From: Arthrobacter echini
GTDB lineage: Bacteria; Actinomycetota; Actinomycetes; Actinomycetales; Micrococcaceae
NCBI RefSeq assembly: GCF_008107445.1
Contig: NZ_VSLD01000003.1
Location: forward strand, 372,001 to 436,000
Length of the DNA: 64,000 bases
Direction of reading: 5' to 3'
A program made the translations under genes and the position numbers. The notes below the pieces were generated by a model. It did no database searches. It saw only the letters and a list, made by a program, of their open reading frames with translations, and had not been told where the DNA came from. This document shows, in pieces, positions 53,225 through 61,634 of the stretch (position 1 is the stretch's first letter; each line of letters begins with the position of its first letter).

Positions 53225-53227
53225 ACT
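53198..53227 (+). promoter_or_regulatory. Predicted rpsO promoter
   Basis: TCGACA (53198-53203) and TAAACT (53222-53227) are separated by 18 bp, the best -35/-10 pair seen in the window. It lies within the last codons of ribF and would start transcription near 53234, about 94 nt before rpsO. Confidence 0.6.
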
Positions 53228-53235
53228 GGGCTTTG

Positions 53236-53268
53236 ATCCGGCTGCAGTCCGTGGTGGCTGGATTTTTT
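53236..53268 (+). terminator. Terminator-like hairpin with T tract in the rpsO leader
   Basis: ATCCGGC (53236-53242) pairs with GCTGGAT (53257-53263, one G-U) and is followed by a run of six T (53263-53268). It lies 12 nt after the ribF stop and 60 nt before rpsO. It is either the ribF terminator or an attenuator at the 5' end of the rpsO mRNA. Confidence 0.55.
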
Positions 53269-53327
53269 CGTGCACGCACGCACGTGCTGCACGGTTCATG
53301 CTCACGGTACAACCCCAGGAGTTACTC

Positions 53328-53597
53328 GTGGCCCTTGACGCCGCCATCAAGCAGGACATCATCAAGCAGTACGCCCTCGCCGAAGGCGACACCGGATCGC
53401 CCGAGGTACAGATCGCCATGCTGTCCCGCCGCATCCTCGACCTGACCGAGCATCTGAAGATGCACAAGCACGACCACCACACACGTCGTGGTCTGCTGCT
53501 CCTCGTCGGTCGCCGTCGTCGTCTGCTGGACTACCTGCGCGACACCGACATCACGCGCTACCGTACGCTCATCGAGCGTCTCGGCCTGCGCCGCTAG
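53328..53597 (+). CDS. rpsO: 30S ribosomal protein uS15
   Basis: S15 (89 aa, standard length) organises the 16S central domain. The GTG at 53328 (AGGAG 7 nt upstream) gives the family start [29 protein letters not shown]; an upstream ATG at 53298 would add ten unlikely residues. The conserved [25 protein letters not shown] segment contacts rRNA. The leader carries a hairpin with a T tract. rpsO precedes pnp, as in most bacteria. Confidence 0.97.
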   Translation: MALDAAIKQDIIKQYALAEGDTGSPEVQIAMLSRRILDLTEHLKMHKHDHHTRRGLLLLVGRRRRLLDYLRDTDITRYRTLIERLGLRR

Positions 53598-53607
53598 CTG
53601 ACACACG

Positions 53608-53638
53608 AAGGCGGCGTCCCCGGATGGGGAGCCGCCTT
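53608..53638 (+). terminator. Terminator after rpsO
   Basis: An outer 8-bp stem, AAGGCGGC (53608-53615) with GCCGCCTT (53631-53638), continues through a one-base bulge into TCCCC-GGAT-GGGGA (53617-53630). CTGT follows. It separates rpsO from the pnp leader. Confidence 0.8.
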
Positions 53639-53639
53639 C

Positions 53640-53855
53640 TGTCACGCATCGAAGAACCTGCCCGAGCAGGTTCGTACCGCATAACAGGAGCCAGCCGGCA
53701 CCGCGCATCCGCGGTCCTCGGTAGTGATCTCCGGAGCCTCGCACTGGGAGCTCCGTGGATCTCCATCGAAGACCAGGTGCAGTGGTGGGTCCATGAGGGA
53801 CACACCATGACGGGTGCCGATTGCCTCCGCTACTAGGAAACGGAGGTGACTCTCA
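53640..53855 (+). promoter_or_regulatory. pnp 5' leader, candidate Actino-pnp RNA element
   Basis: The 216-nt leader holds GAACCTGC-CCGA-GCAGGTTC (53654-53673), a perfect 8-bp hairpin. Just before pnp, CCTCCG (53824-53829) can pair with CGGAGG (53841-53846), the pnp Shine-Dalgarno, masking it. A conserved structured RNA called Actino-pnp is known in pnp leaders of actinobacteria; whether this leader fits that consensus needs a covariance search. Autocontrol of pnp through leader cleavage is known in E. coli. Confidence 0.5.
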
Positions 53856-56108
53856 ATGGAGGGTCCCGAAATCCAGTTCGCCGAAGCAGTGATCGACAAC
53901 GGTCGCTTCGGAACACGCACCATCCGCTTCGAAGCAGGGCGTCTCGCCCAGCAGGCCGCCGGCTCCGCCATGGTCTACATCGACGAGGACACAGCGCTGC
54001 TCTCCGCCACCACGGCCGGCAAGCACCCGCGCGAGGGCTTCGACTTCTTCCCGCTGACGGTCGACGTCGAGGAGCGCATGTACGCCGCAGGGCGCATCCC
54101 GGGCTCGTTCTTCCGTCGCGAGGGCCGTCCCTCCACGGAGGCCATCCTGGCCTGCCGTCTCATGGACCGCCCGCTCCGCCCCGCTTTCGTGAAGGGGCTG
54201 CGCAACGAGGTCCAGGTCGTGGTGACCATCCTCGCCATCAACCCCGACGTGCGCTACGACGTCGTCGCCATCAACGCGGCGTCCATGTCCACGCAGCTCT
54301 CCGGTCTGCCCTTCTCCGGCCCCATCGGCGGCGTCCGCGTGGCCCTCGTCTCCGACGGCAGCGGCAACGACCAGTGGATCGCCTTCCCGAAGCACTCCGA
54401 GCTCGAGAACTCCGTGTTCGACATGGTGGTGGCCGGACGCGTCACCGGGGACGACGTCGCCATCATGATGGTCGAGGCCGAGGCCACCGACAACTCCTGG
54501 AACCTCATCAAGGAGAACGGCGCCACTGCTCCCACCGAGGAGATCGTGGCCGACGGCCTCGAGGCGGCCAAGCCCTTCATCCGCGCACTGTGTGATGCAC
54601 AGTCGGATCTGGCGGGACGCGCAGCCAAGCCCACGGTCGAGTTCCCCGTGTTCCTCGACTACCAGGACGACGTCTACGCGGCTGTCGAGTCCGCCGGCTC
54701 CGACAAGCTCACCCAGGTCTTCCAGATCGCCGACAAGCAGGAGCGCGAGAGCGCATCCGACGCGCTGAAGGCCGAGCTCATGGAGAGCCTCGGCGGCCAG
54801 TTCGAGGGACGCGAGAAGGAGCTGTCCGCAGCTTTCCGCTCGCTCACCAAGGCCGTGGTCCGCCAGCGCATCCTCAAGGACCAGGTCCGGATCGACGGTC
54901 GCGGCCTGAGTGACATCCGCCAGCTCACGGCCGAGGTCGAGGTGCTGCCCCGCGTCCACGGGTCGGCGATCTTCGAGCGCGGCGAGACCCAGATCATGGG
55001 TGTCACCACGCTGAACATGCTCAAGATGGAGCAGCAGATCGACTCGCTGTCGCCCGTCACGCGCAAGCGCTACATGCACAACTACAACTTCCCGCCCTAC
55101 TCCACCGGTGAGACCGGCCGCGTCGGTTCGCCGAAGCGCCGCGAGATCGGTCACGGAGCACTGGCAGAGCGCGCCCTCGTGCCCGTCCTGCCGACGCGCG
55201 AGGAGTTCCCCTACGCGATCCGCCAGGTGTCCGAGGCGCTGAGCTCCAACGGCTCCACCTCGATGGGTTCGGTCTGCGCGTCGACGCTGTCCCTGCTCAA
55301 TGCCGGTGTGCCACTGCGTGCGCCCGTTGCGGGCATCGCCATGGGCCTCGTGTCCGACGTCGTGGACGGCCAGACGCGCTACGCGGCGCTGACGGACATC
55401 CTCGGTGCCGAGGACGCTTTCGGCGACATGGACTTCAAGGTTGCGGGGACCTCCGAGTTCGTCACGGCCATCCAGCTGGACACCAAGCTCGACGGCATCC
55501 CCGCCTCGGTGCTCGCAGCGGCGCTGAAGCAGGCCCGCGAGGCCCGCCTGCACATTCTCGGCGTGCTGCAGGCCGCGATCGACACCCCGGACGAACTCTC
55601 CGAGTTCGCTCCGCGGATCATCTCGGTGCGTATCCCCGTGGACAAGATCGGCGAGGTCATCGGCCCGAAGGGCAAGATGATCAACCAGATCCAGGAGGAC
55701 ACCGGAGCGGACATTTCGATCGAGGACGACGGCACCGTGCTGATCGGCGCGACGAACGGCGAGTCGGCCGAAGCCGCGCGCGCCGCCGTCAACGCGATCG
55801 CCAACCCGCAGGTCCCCGAGATCGGTGAGCGCTACCTGGGCACGGTCGTCAAGACCACGACCTTCGGCGCCTTCGTCTCCCTGACCCCGGGCAAGGACGG
55901 ACTGCTGCACATCTCCGAGCTGCGCAAGCTCGCCGGTGGCAAGCGTGTCGACAACGTCGACGAGGTCGTCTCCGTGGGCCAGAAGGTCCAGGTGGAGATC
56001 ACCAAGATCGACGACCGCGGAAAGCTCTCCCTCTCGCCCGTCGTGGCGGATGTCGCCGACGACGAGGCCGGGACCGAGCTGCCCGAAGCCGTCGGCGCAG
56101 AGAGCTGA
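53856..56108 (+). CDS. pnp: Polynucleotide phosphorylase / guanosine pentaphosphate synthetase
   Basis: PNPase (750 aa) degrades RNA 3' to 5' by phosphorolysis. The first RNase PH domain has [36 protein letters not shown]. The second has RTHG-like [42 protein letters not shown] near residue 345 and [28 protein letters not shown] near 460. A KH domain follows ([27 protein letters not shown] near 600) and then an S1 domain ([24 protein letters not shown]). In actinobacteria the enzyme is also annotated GpsI. ATG 53856 has CGGAGG at 9-nt spacing. Confidence 0.97.
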   Translation: MEGPEIQFAEAVIDNGRFGTRTIRFEAGRLAQQAAGSAMVYIDEDTALLSATTAGKHPREGFDFFPLTVDVEERMYAAGRIPGSFFRREGRPSTEAILACRLMDRPLRPAFVKGLRNEVQVVVTILAINPDVRYDVVAINAASMSTQLSGLPFSGPIGGVRVALVSDGSGNDQWIAFPKHSELENSVFDMVVAGRVTGDDVAIMMVEAEATDNSWNLIKENGATAPTEEIVADGLEAAKPFIRALCDAQSDLAGRAAKPTVEFPVFLDYQDDVYAAVESAGSDKLTQVFQIADKQERESASDALKAELMESLGGQFEGREKELSAAFRSLTKAVVRQRILKDQVRIDGRGLSDIRQLTAEVEVLPRVHGSAIFERGETQIMGVTTLNMLKMEQQIDSLSPVTRKRYMHNYNFPPYSTGETGRVGSPKRREIGHGALAERALVPVLPTREEFPYAIRQVSEALSSNGSTSMGSVCASTLSLLNAGVPLRAPVAGIAMGLVSDVVDGQTRYAALTDILGAEDAFGDMDFKVAGTSEFVTAIQLDTKLDGIPASVLAAALKQAREARLHILGVLQAAIDTPDELSEFAPRIISVRIPVDKIGEVIGPKGKMINQIQEDTGADISIEDDGTVLIGATNGESAEAARAAVNAIANPQVPEIGERYLGTVVKTTTFGAFVSLTPGKDGLLHISELRKLAGGKRVDNVDEVVSVGQKVQVEITKIDDRGKLSLSPVVADVADDEAGTELPEAVGAES

Positions 56109-56137
56109 TCGAAGCTGTACCGCTCCTGCTGAGCACT

Positions 56138-56195
56138 GGACGGCCCCGGCGCACACCGGTCCTTCGGGATCGCGCCGGGGCCGTCCGCCTTTTTC
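56138..56195 (+). terminator. Strong terminator after pnp
   Basis: A perfect 15-bp stem, GGACGGCCCCGGCGC (56138-56152) with GCGCCGGGGCCGTCC (56172-56186), is followed by GCCTTTTTCC. It starts 30 nt after the pnp stop. Confidence 0.92.
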
Positions 56196-56217
56196 CGAAC
56201 CCTCAAGAAAGATCGGC

Positions 56218-57594
56218 ATGTCCCTGTCCTCGGTCGTCTCCCTGCCCCTGCAACCCACGCCACGCCCGAGCGGTGACGGCAGTGACCCCACCTTCGTCTC
56301 CGGTGATCCGAGCGGCAATGTGGTGCGGCGCAGCGTCCTGCCCGGAGGCGTGAGGGTGCTCACCGAGGCCATGCCGGGCCAGCGCTCGGCCACCATCGGA
56401 TTCTGGGTCGGTGTGGGCTCCCGCGACGAGGCGGAGGGTGAGCACGGCTCCACCCACTTCCTGGAGCACCTGTTGTTCAAGGGCACCTCACGGCGCAGCG
56501 CCATGGACATCGCCTCCGCCTTCGACGAGGTGGGGGGAGAGTCCAACGCGGCCACCGCCAAGGAGAACACCTGCTACTACGCCCGGGTACTGGACACCGA
56601 CCTGCCGATGGCCATCGACGTCATCGCGGACATGGTCACCTCGGCAGTGCTCGACCCCGAGGAACTCGAGCAGGAGCGCGACGTCATCCTCGAGGAGATC
56701 GCGATGGACAGCGACGACCCCGCGGACGTCGCCCACGAGAAGTTCGTGGAGCTCGTCCTGGGCGACCACAGTCTCGGCCGGCCGATCGGGGGCACCCCGG
56801 ACGCCATCCAGGCGGTTCCGCGGGAGGCAGTGCTGGCGCACTACCGGCGCTACTACAAGCCCGGGGAACTGGTCATCACGGCCGCGGGTGGACTGGACCA
56901 CGACGTGGTCTGCCGATTGGTGCAGCGCGCCCTCGAGAGCGCGGGATGGGAGCTCGAGGACGGCGCCGTGCCGGTTCGGCGTCGCCTGGCGCAACCTGTC
57001 GCGGTCCGCGGTGTGTCCGGCACGCACGTGATCCGCAGGGCCGTGGAGCAGTCGAACATCCTCGTCGGCTGCCCGTCGCTGACGGCGACGGACGAGCGCA
57101 GATTCGCGATGAGCGTGCTCAACGCCGTCCTGGGTGGGGGGATGTCCTCACGACTGTTCCAGGAGATCCGCGAGAAGCGCGGCCTGGTCTACGCCACCTA
57201 TTCCTTCTCGGCCGCCTACGCCGACACCGGTTACTTCGGCATGTATGCGGGGTGCTCGCCGGCCAAGACCGGCCAGGTGATCGAGCTGCTGGGCAGCGAA
57301 CTGGACCGGCTGGCAGCGGACGGCATCGACGCGGAGGAGCTGCGCAAGGCCGTGGGCCAGCTCTCCGGAGGGCTCGTCATGGCGCTCGAGGACAGCAGTT
57401 CCCGGATGTCCCGTCTCGGGAGGTCGGAGCTGGTGTCCGGCGAGTTCGCCGACATGGACGTCTCCCTGGAGCGCATCCGCGCGGTCACGGCTGAGGACGT
57501 GCAGTCACTCGCCCGTGAGCTCGCGGCCGCGCCCAGGACCACCGTCGTCGTCGGGCCGTTCGATTCGGCCGAGGACTTCTCAGCAGGCGCCTAG
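56218..57594 (+). CDS. M16-family zinc metallopeptidase
   Basis: The 458-aa pitrilysin-type protease carries the inverted zinc motif H-F-L-E-H in STHFLEHLLFKGTSRRS near residue 80, with the downstream Glu in the ERDVILEEIAMDSDDPADVAHE segment near 155. The C-terminal inactive-type domain includes ILVGCPSLTATDERRFAMSVLNAVLGGGMSSRLFQEIREKRGLVY. ATG 56218 has AAGAAAG upstream. The first 40 residues are a variable Ser/Pro leader. The pnp-M16 peptidase pair is conserved in actinobacteria (PepR-type). Substrates are unknown peptides. Confidence 0.93.
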   Translation: MSLSSVVSLPLQPTPRPSGDGSDPTFVSGDPSGNVVRRSVLPGGVRVLTEAMPGQRSATIGFWVGVGSRDEAEGEHGSTHFLEHLLFKGTSRRSAMDIASAFDEVGGESNAATAKENTCYYARVLDTDLPMAIDVIADMVTSAVLDPEELEQERDVILEEIAMDSDDPADVAHEKFVELVLGDHSLGRPIGGTPDAIQAVPREAVLAHYRRYYKPGELVITAAGGLDHDVVCRLVQRALESAGWELEDGAVPVRRRLAQPVAVRGVSGTHVIRRAVEQSNILVGCPSLTATDERRFAMSVLNAVLGGGMSSRLFQEIREKRGLVYATYSFSAAYADTGYFGMYAGCSPAKTGQVIELLGSELDRLAADGIDAEELRKAVGQLSGGLVMALEDSSSRMSRLGRSELVSGEFADMDVSLERIRAVTAEDVQSLARELAAAPRTTVVVGPFDSAEDFSAGA

Positions 57595-57655
57595 GCCGAA
57601 GCCGCCAGGGCCCGGCGTCCAGGGTTCTCGGCCGGGCTGTCCTCGGCCGGGCCGG

Positions 57656-58113
57656 TCAAGTGGCGTCCGTCCCGAGGAGACCGAGGACTCCGGGACCGGC
57701 GATCTCGTCGGTCCCGATCGGTCTGCCCGACACCGCGAGGAGAAGAGCGATGCCGGATCCGCGCACCTCGGGTCCGCTCCCGTGATCGAAGGGTGTATCG
57801 GAGGCGATCAGGCGATACCCCTGCGCCATCTCCTTGCCACCGCCGATTCTGACGCTCGTTCTCAGGCGCGCCTGATCCCGTCGGCGTTGGCCCGGTCGAC
57901 GTCGAACCGCGCCGCCAGCATCCCGCGCATGAAGCCCCGTCGGGTGGTCCTGGCCGAATCGACGAGGTGCGCGAGGACATCGTGGATGTCCCAGCCGGGA
58001 CACAGCGAGGCAGTGTTCCACCCAGCCGCGTCGAGTACCGCCAGGTCATCGATCAGGGCCTGGCGCTCGGCGTGGACCGCGGCCCAGGTCTCAGCTTTCG
58101 TCACAGGTGCCAT
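57656..58113 (-). pseudogene. Broken mycothiol-dependent DinB/maleylpyruvate-isomerase-family gene
   Basis: The N-terminal part reads from ATG 58113: TWAAVHAERQALIDDLAVLDAAGW, LCPGWDIHDVLAHLVDSARTTRRGF and AARFDVDRANADGIRR, then hits TGA at 57864. The expected C-terminal part continues in another frame: TSVRIGGGKEMAQGYRLIASD, FDHGSGPEVRGSGIALLLAVSGRP, ending at 57656. Compared with intact family members of about 210-220 aa, roughly 60 middle residues are missing, so this is an internal deletion plus frame change rather than a sequencing slip alone. The HDVLAHLVD metal/mycothiol motif is intact. The junction is near 57860. Confidence 0.8.
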
Positions 58114-58184
58114 AGTGCTTCGTACCTCAACCTGACCCGGCATGTCGCCGGGGCGAGGGTAGGCCCTGCCCTGACCCGGTCACG

Positions 58185-58478
58185 TCAGTCCTCGCTGTGG
58201 AGGACGCGCGGCCGGGCACTGAGCAGTTCCAGCTCGGGACGTGCCGCGACGTGGCGCTCCACACGGTCCAGGACATCCACCACGTGCTGCCGGTCCGCTC
58301 CCACCAGGCCCGCTCCTACGACGGCCCGGCGGTGCAGCTCCTGATGGCCCACCTCGGCGACGGAGATGTCGAACGTCCTGCGCAGATCTGCTATCAGCGG
58401 GCGGACCACCGACCGCTTGCCCTTCAGTGAATGGACGTCGCCGAGCAGGAGGTCGAATTCCACGAAACCGATCCACAC
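58185..58478 (-). CDS. DUF503 family protein
   Basis: The 97-aa protein has the DUF503 pattern: WIGFVEFDLLLGDVHSLKGKRSVVRPLIADLRRTFDISVAEVGHQELHRRAVVGAGLVGADRQHVVDVLDRVERHVAARPELELLSARP, quoted here only to its conserved points GDVHSLKGKRSVV and VAEVGHQ. GTG 58478 has AAGGGAG upstream. Members are small alpha/beta proteins, often beside rbfA or translation genes. Function unknown. Confidence 0.9.
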   Translation of the reverse strand: MWIGFVEFDLLLGDVHSLKGKRSVVRPLIADLRRTFDISVAEVGHQELHRRAVVGAGLVGADRQHVVDVLDRVERHVAARPELELLSARPRVLHSED

Positions 58479-58532
58479 CTCGGTCTCCCTTCTCGCTCAG
58501 GAGCACGGCCTGAGATGCGGGCTCGGGCTCGG

Positions 58533-58802
58533 TTATCCGCCCGCGAAGGGCGGAAGGATGTCGAGGACGTCGTCGGCCTGCAGTACCGTCCCATGGTCCC
58601 GCAGGGCCACCTCGTTGAGCAGGAAACTGCTCCGGTCCAGGACCTTGCCCAGCGGTGGGAGTCCGGCGACGGCCGTCCTGCTTCGCAGGTCCTCGAGCAC
58701 GGCCCCCAGCTCGCGCCCGGCGGCAATGCGTTCCTCGTCGACTCCGGAGGCCGCACGAGCCGCCCCGAAATACCTCACCAGCACCTCAGCCACCGATGGC
58801 AC
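58533..58802 (-). CDS. moaD: Molybdopterin synthase small subunit MoaD
   Basis: The 89-aa ubiquitin-fold protein ends in the required Gly-Gly (LDILPPFAGG), which becomes the thiocarboxylate sulfur donor for molybdopterin. The start VAEVLVRYFGAARAASGVDEE is typical. The GTG at 58802 overlaps the 3' end of moaA by 17 nt. Its partner MoaE is encoded at the window's right edge. Confidence 0.93.
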   Translation of the reverse strand: MPSVAEVLVRYFGAARAASGVDEERIAAGRELGAVLEDLRSRTAVAGLPPLGKVLDRSSFLLNEVALRDHGTVLQADDVLDILPPFAGG

Positions 58803-59856
58803 TCATCGATCGATCGGGCTGTACGAAGTCTGCCGCGCCGAGGCCGGTGTGATCCATACCGTGGGCGCGGGGCTTCAGCCACATCGCGTCGCGCCAGCGC
58901 TGCGCCACGGCGTCGTCGCCCGCCTCGGACCGCAGCAGGTCCCGCAGGTCCGTCTCCTCCCGGGAGAACAGGCAGCTCATGATCTTGCCCTCCGCGGTGA
59001 CGCGCGTGCGGCGGCAGTCGGCGCAGAAGGGCTCCGTGACGGAGGCGATGATGCCCACGGTGCCGAGGACGACGTCGGGCGCCTCCTTCGAGCGGACCTC
59101 CCAGCGCTCCGCGGGCGCGCCGTCGCGGTTGCGGGGATCCGGGGTGAGGACGAAGCGCGTCTCGACGAGGGCGCGCATCTCGGCTGCCGTCACCATGCCC
59201 TCCTTCGTCCAGCCGTGGTCGGCGTCGAGGGGCATCTGCTCGATGAAGCGCAGCTCGAAGCCGCGGGCCACGGCCCACTCCACGAGATCGGGTGCCTCGT
59301 GATCGTTGATGCCGCGCATGAGGACGGCGTTGATCTTGACCAGTCCCAGTCCGGCCGCAGCCGCCGCCTCGATGCCCTTCAGCACCCGGTCCAGGAAGGG
59401 GCGCCGGGTGAGCTGGGCGAAGGTCTCGGGGTGCAGCGAGTCCATGGACACGTTGATCCGCGTGAGCCCCGCCTCCTTCAGCTGCACGGCGCGGCGGTCC
59501 AGCCCCAGCGCGTTCGTGGTCATGGAGATGGGCAGCTCCGGATGATTCGCGCGGATGTCGCGGATGATGTCCAGCAGGTCCGCGCGGACGAGCGGTTCGC
59601 CACCGGTGAGCCTCAGCTCCCGGATGCCCAGATCGTCGACGCCGATGCGGACCAGGCGCACGATCTCCTTGCGGGACAGCACGGCGTCCTTCTGCAGCCA
59701 GTTCAGGCCCTCGGCGGGCATGCAGTAGGTGCAGCGGAGATTGCATTTGTCGGTGAGGGACAGGCGCATGTCGGTGGCCTGTCGGCCGTGGGTGTCCAGC
59801 AGGCCCGTCGTCGCGGATCGGCCGGCAACACTCGGCATTCCCAGGTGTGTTCCCAT
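58786..59856 (-). CDS. moaA: GTP 3',8-cyclase MoaA
   Basis: MoaA (356 aa) is the radical SAM enzyme that begins Moco synthesis from GTP, forming 3',8-cH2GTP. The SAM cluster motif C-x3-C-x2-C is in DKCNLRCTYCMPAEGLNWL near residue 37-44. RLTGGEPLVR follows near 82. The C-terminal cluster that binds GTP is in FCADCRRTRVTAEGKIMSCLFSREETDLRDLLR near 265. The first 28 residues are a variable extension; the start could be shorter. The C-terminal Gly-Gly tail used for activation (SAIGG) is present. It lies divergent from the oxidoreductase gene with a 169-bp gap. Confidence 0.95.
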   Translation of the reverse strand: MGTHLGMPSVAGRSATTGLLDTHGRQATDMRLSLTDKCNLRCTYCMPAEGLNWLQKDAVLSRKEIVRLVRIGVDDLGIRELRLTGGEPLVRADLLDIIRDIRANHPELPISMTTNALGLDRRAVQLKEAGLTRINVSMDSLHPETFAQLTRRPFLDRVLKGIEAAAAAGLGLVKINAVLMRGINDHEAPDLVEWAVARGFELRFIEQMPLDADHGWTKEGMVTAAEMRALVETRFVLTPDPRNRDGAPAERWEVRSKEAPDVVLGTVGIIASVTEPFCADCRRTRVTAEGKIMSCLFSREETDLRDLLRSEAGDDAVAQRWRDAMWLKPRAHGMDHTGLGAADFVQPDRSMSAIGG

Positions 59857-60025
59857 GGCTCGAGCCTACGCCCTCGGGCCCCCGGAGGGCGCACCAGGCT
59901 GCGGCAGAGGAGCCTGTGGGACGGACCACGGAACGCCCTGCCCCCGGCGCTCGTGTAAGGGTCGGGTCGTTCCCCGCGAGCTCCGACGAAGGGTCGTGGT
60001 CGGGGGCGCGGCCGGGAAGGCGCGG

Positions 60026-61576
60026 ATGATGCGGACCACCACCTGGGCAGCCGTGTCCGGCGCTCTCGCCGTCGCGCTGGGCGTGATCGGGGGAGAGCTG
60101 ACCGCGGCCGCGGTGAGTCCGTCGGTGTCACCCGTGAGCGCCGTGGGGTCGTTCGTGATCGATGTGCTGCCCCCCGGCGTCAAGGACTGGGCCATCGCCT
60201 GGTTCGGTACAGCGGACAAGACCGTGTTCCTTCTCACCATCGCCGTACTGATCCTCGTGCTGGCCCTCGCCGCGGGCGTGCTCGAACACCGGCGGCCCTT
60301 CGCGGGGCGCGCGGTGGTTCTCGCCTTCGGTGTACTCGGCGCCCTCGCTGTCGCATCCCGGCCGCAGGCCTCGCTCGTGTCCTTCGTGGCGCCTGTCACC
60401 GCCGCCCTCGTGGCGATCCTCGTGCTCCGGGCGCTCCTCCGGTCCCTGGACAGGTGGACGCGTGAGCCCGGGAGCGATCAGGTGGGCCCGGCCCCCGCAC
60501 GACGGCGATTCCTCCAGGGGGCCGGGGGCGCCGTCGTCGTCGTCGCGGCCACGGGTGCTGCGGCCTCGGTCGTGCGCTCCGGCCAGTCCACGGTGACCCG
60601 GCAGCGCTCCGCGATCACCCTCCCGGCACCGGTCGGCTCCACGCCGCCGGCGGAGGGCTCCTTCGTGCCCGACGGCGCCGTCCTCGACGTCGAGGGCATC
60701 AGCCGGCTCGTGACACCCAACGACGACTTCTACCGCATCGACACCGCCCTCGTGGTACCCGTGGTCGACGCCGCCGGGTGGTCGCTGAAGGTCACAGGCC
60801 TCGTGGACCGCGACGTGGAGATCACCTTCGACGAGCTGCTCGCGCTGCCGCTGGTGGAACGCCATGTCACCCTGGCGTGCGTGTCCAATACCGTGGGCGG
60901 GGATCTCACGGGGACCGCACGATGGCTGGGCTGGCCGGTCAGGGACCTCCTCGCCCGGGCAGGTGTCCGCCCGGGTGCCGACATGGTCCTCTCGCGCAGC
61001 GTGGACGGCTTCACCGCCGGCACACCGCTCGATGCGCTGACCGACGACCGCGATGCGCTCCTGGCCGTCGGGATGAACGGCGAGCCCCTGCCGGTGGAGC
61101 ACGGCTTCCCCGTCCGCCTGGTGGTCCCCGGGCTCTACGGCTTCGTCTCCGCGACCAAGTGGGTCACCGAGCTGGAGGTCACGCGTTTCGCCGACGCCTC
61201 CGCGTACTGGTCCACGCGCGGCTGGTCGACGCGCGGACCGGTGAAGACGTCCTCGCGCATCGACGTGCCCCGTTCCGGCCGAGATCTCCCGGCGGGCGAC
61301 GTCGTGGTGGCAGGCGTCGCCTGGGCCCAGCACACAGGGATCGGGCGCGTCGAGGTGAGGGTGGACGGCGGCCCCTGGCAGGCAGCGACCCTCGCCACGC
61401 CCGTCTCCGCGGACACCTGGGTGCAGTACAGGGCCACGCTGCCGCTGGAGGCAGGTTCCCACACGGTGCAGTCGCGGGCGATCGACCGGGACGGGGGCGT
61501 CCAGTCGGCTGCCGACGTCGCTCCCGCGCCCAACGGGTCCGAGGGCCTGCACACGGTATCGTTCACGGTGACCTAG
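60026..61576 (+). CDS. Membrane-anchored sulfite-oxidase-fold molybdoenzyme
   Basis: The 516-aa protein begins with four membrane helices (about residues 6-28, 66-88, 96-112 and 118-140). A twin-arginine-like segment RRRFLQGAGG near residue 158 and a fifth hydrophobic helix follow. The catalytic sulfite-oxidase-type domain (about 215-400) has the Mo-ligand Cys in HVTLACVSNTVGGDL and the RLVVPGLYGFVSATKWVTELEV segment. A C-terminal Ig-like dimerisation domain (DVVVAGVAWAQHTGIGRVEVRVDGGPW) ends the protein. ATG 60026 has GGGAAGG upstream. Located inside the Moco gene locus. The substrate is unknown; related YedY/MsrP enzymes repair methionine sulfoxide outside the membrane. Confidence 0.88.
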   Translation: MMRTTTWAAVSGALAVALGVIGGELTAAAVSPSVSPVSAVGSFVIDVLPPGVKDWAIAWFGTADKTVFLLTIAVLILVLALAAGVLEHRRPFAGRAVVLAFGVLGALAVASRPQASLVSFVAPVTAALVAILVLRALLRSLDRWTREPGSDQVGPAPARRRFLQGAGGAVVVVAATGAAASVVRSGQSTVTRQRSAITLPAPVGSTPPAEGSFVPDGAVLDVEGISRLVTPNDDFYRIDTALVVPVVDAAGWSLKVTGLVDRDVEITFDELLALPLVERHVTLACVSNTVGGDLTGTARWLGWPVRDLLARAGVRPGADMVLSRSVDGFTAGTPLDALTDDRDALLAVGMNGEPLPVEHGFPVRLVVPGLYGFVSATKWVTELEVTRFADASAYWSTRGWSTRGPVKTSSRIDVPRSGRDLPAGDVVVAGVAWAQHTGIGRVEVRVDGGPWQAATLATPVSADTWVQYRATLPLEAGSHTVQSRAIDRDGGVQSAADVAPAPNGSEGLHTVSFTVT

Positions 61577-61634
61577 ACCCCCGCGACCACCGTCGTGCAG
61601 GACGCAGTCCGCAGACCCCGCACGAGAGGCAGTG

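Noticed and set aside
53624-53836. A 70-codon open frame between rpsO and pnp
   Set aside because: It starts inside the rpsO terminator, has no ribosome binding site, and covers the structured pnp leader; amino acid composition looks random.
53853-56570. A long open frame on the minus strand (about 900 codons) opposite pnp and the M16 peptidase gene
   Set aside because: It is a by-product of high third-position GC in the real genes; the translation is Arg/His/Gly-rich without domains, and pnp on the plus strand has full family motifs.
57515-58135. Plus-strand 206-codon open frame over the DinB-family remnant
   Set aside because: Its translation lacks any conserved pattern, while both halves of a known family are readable on the minus strand.
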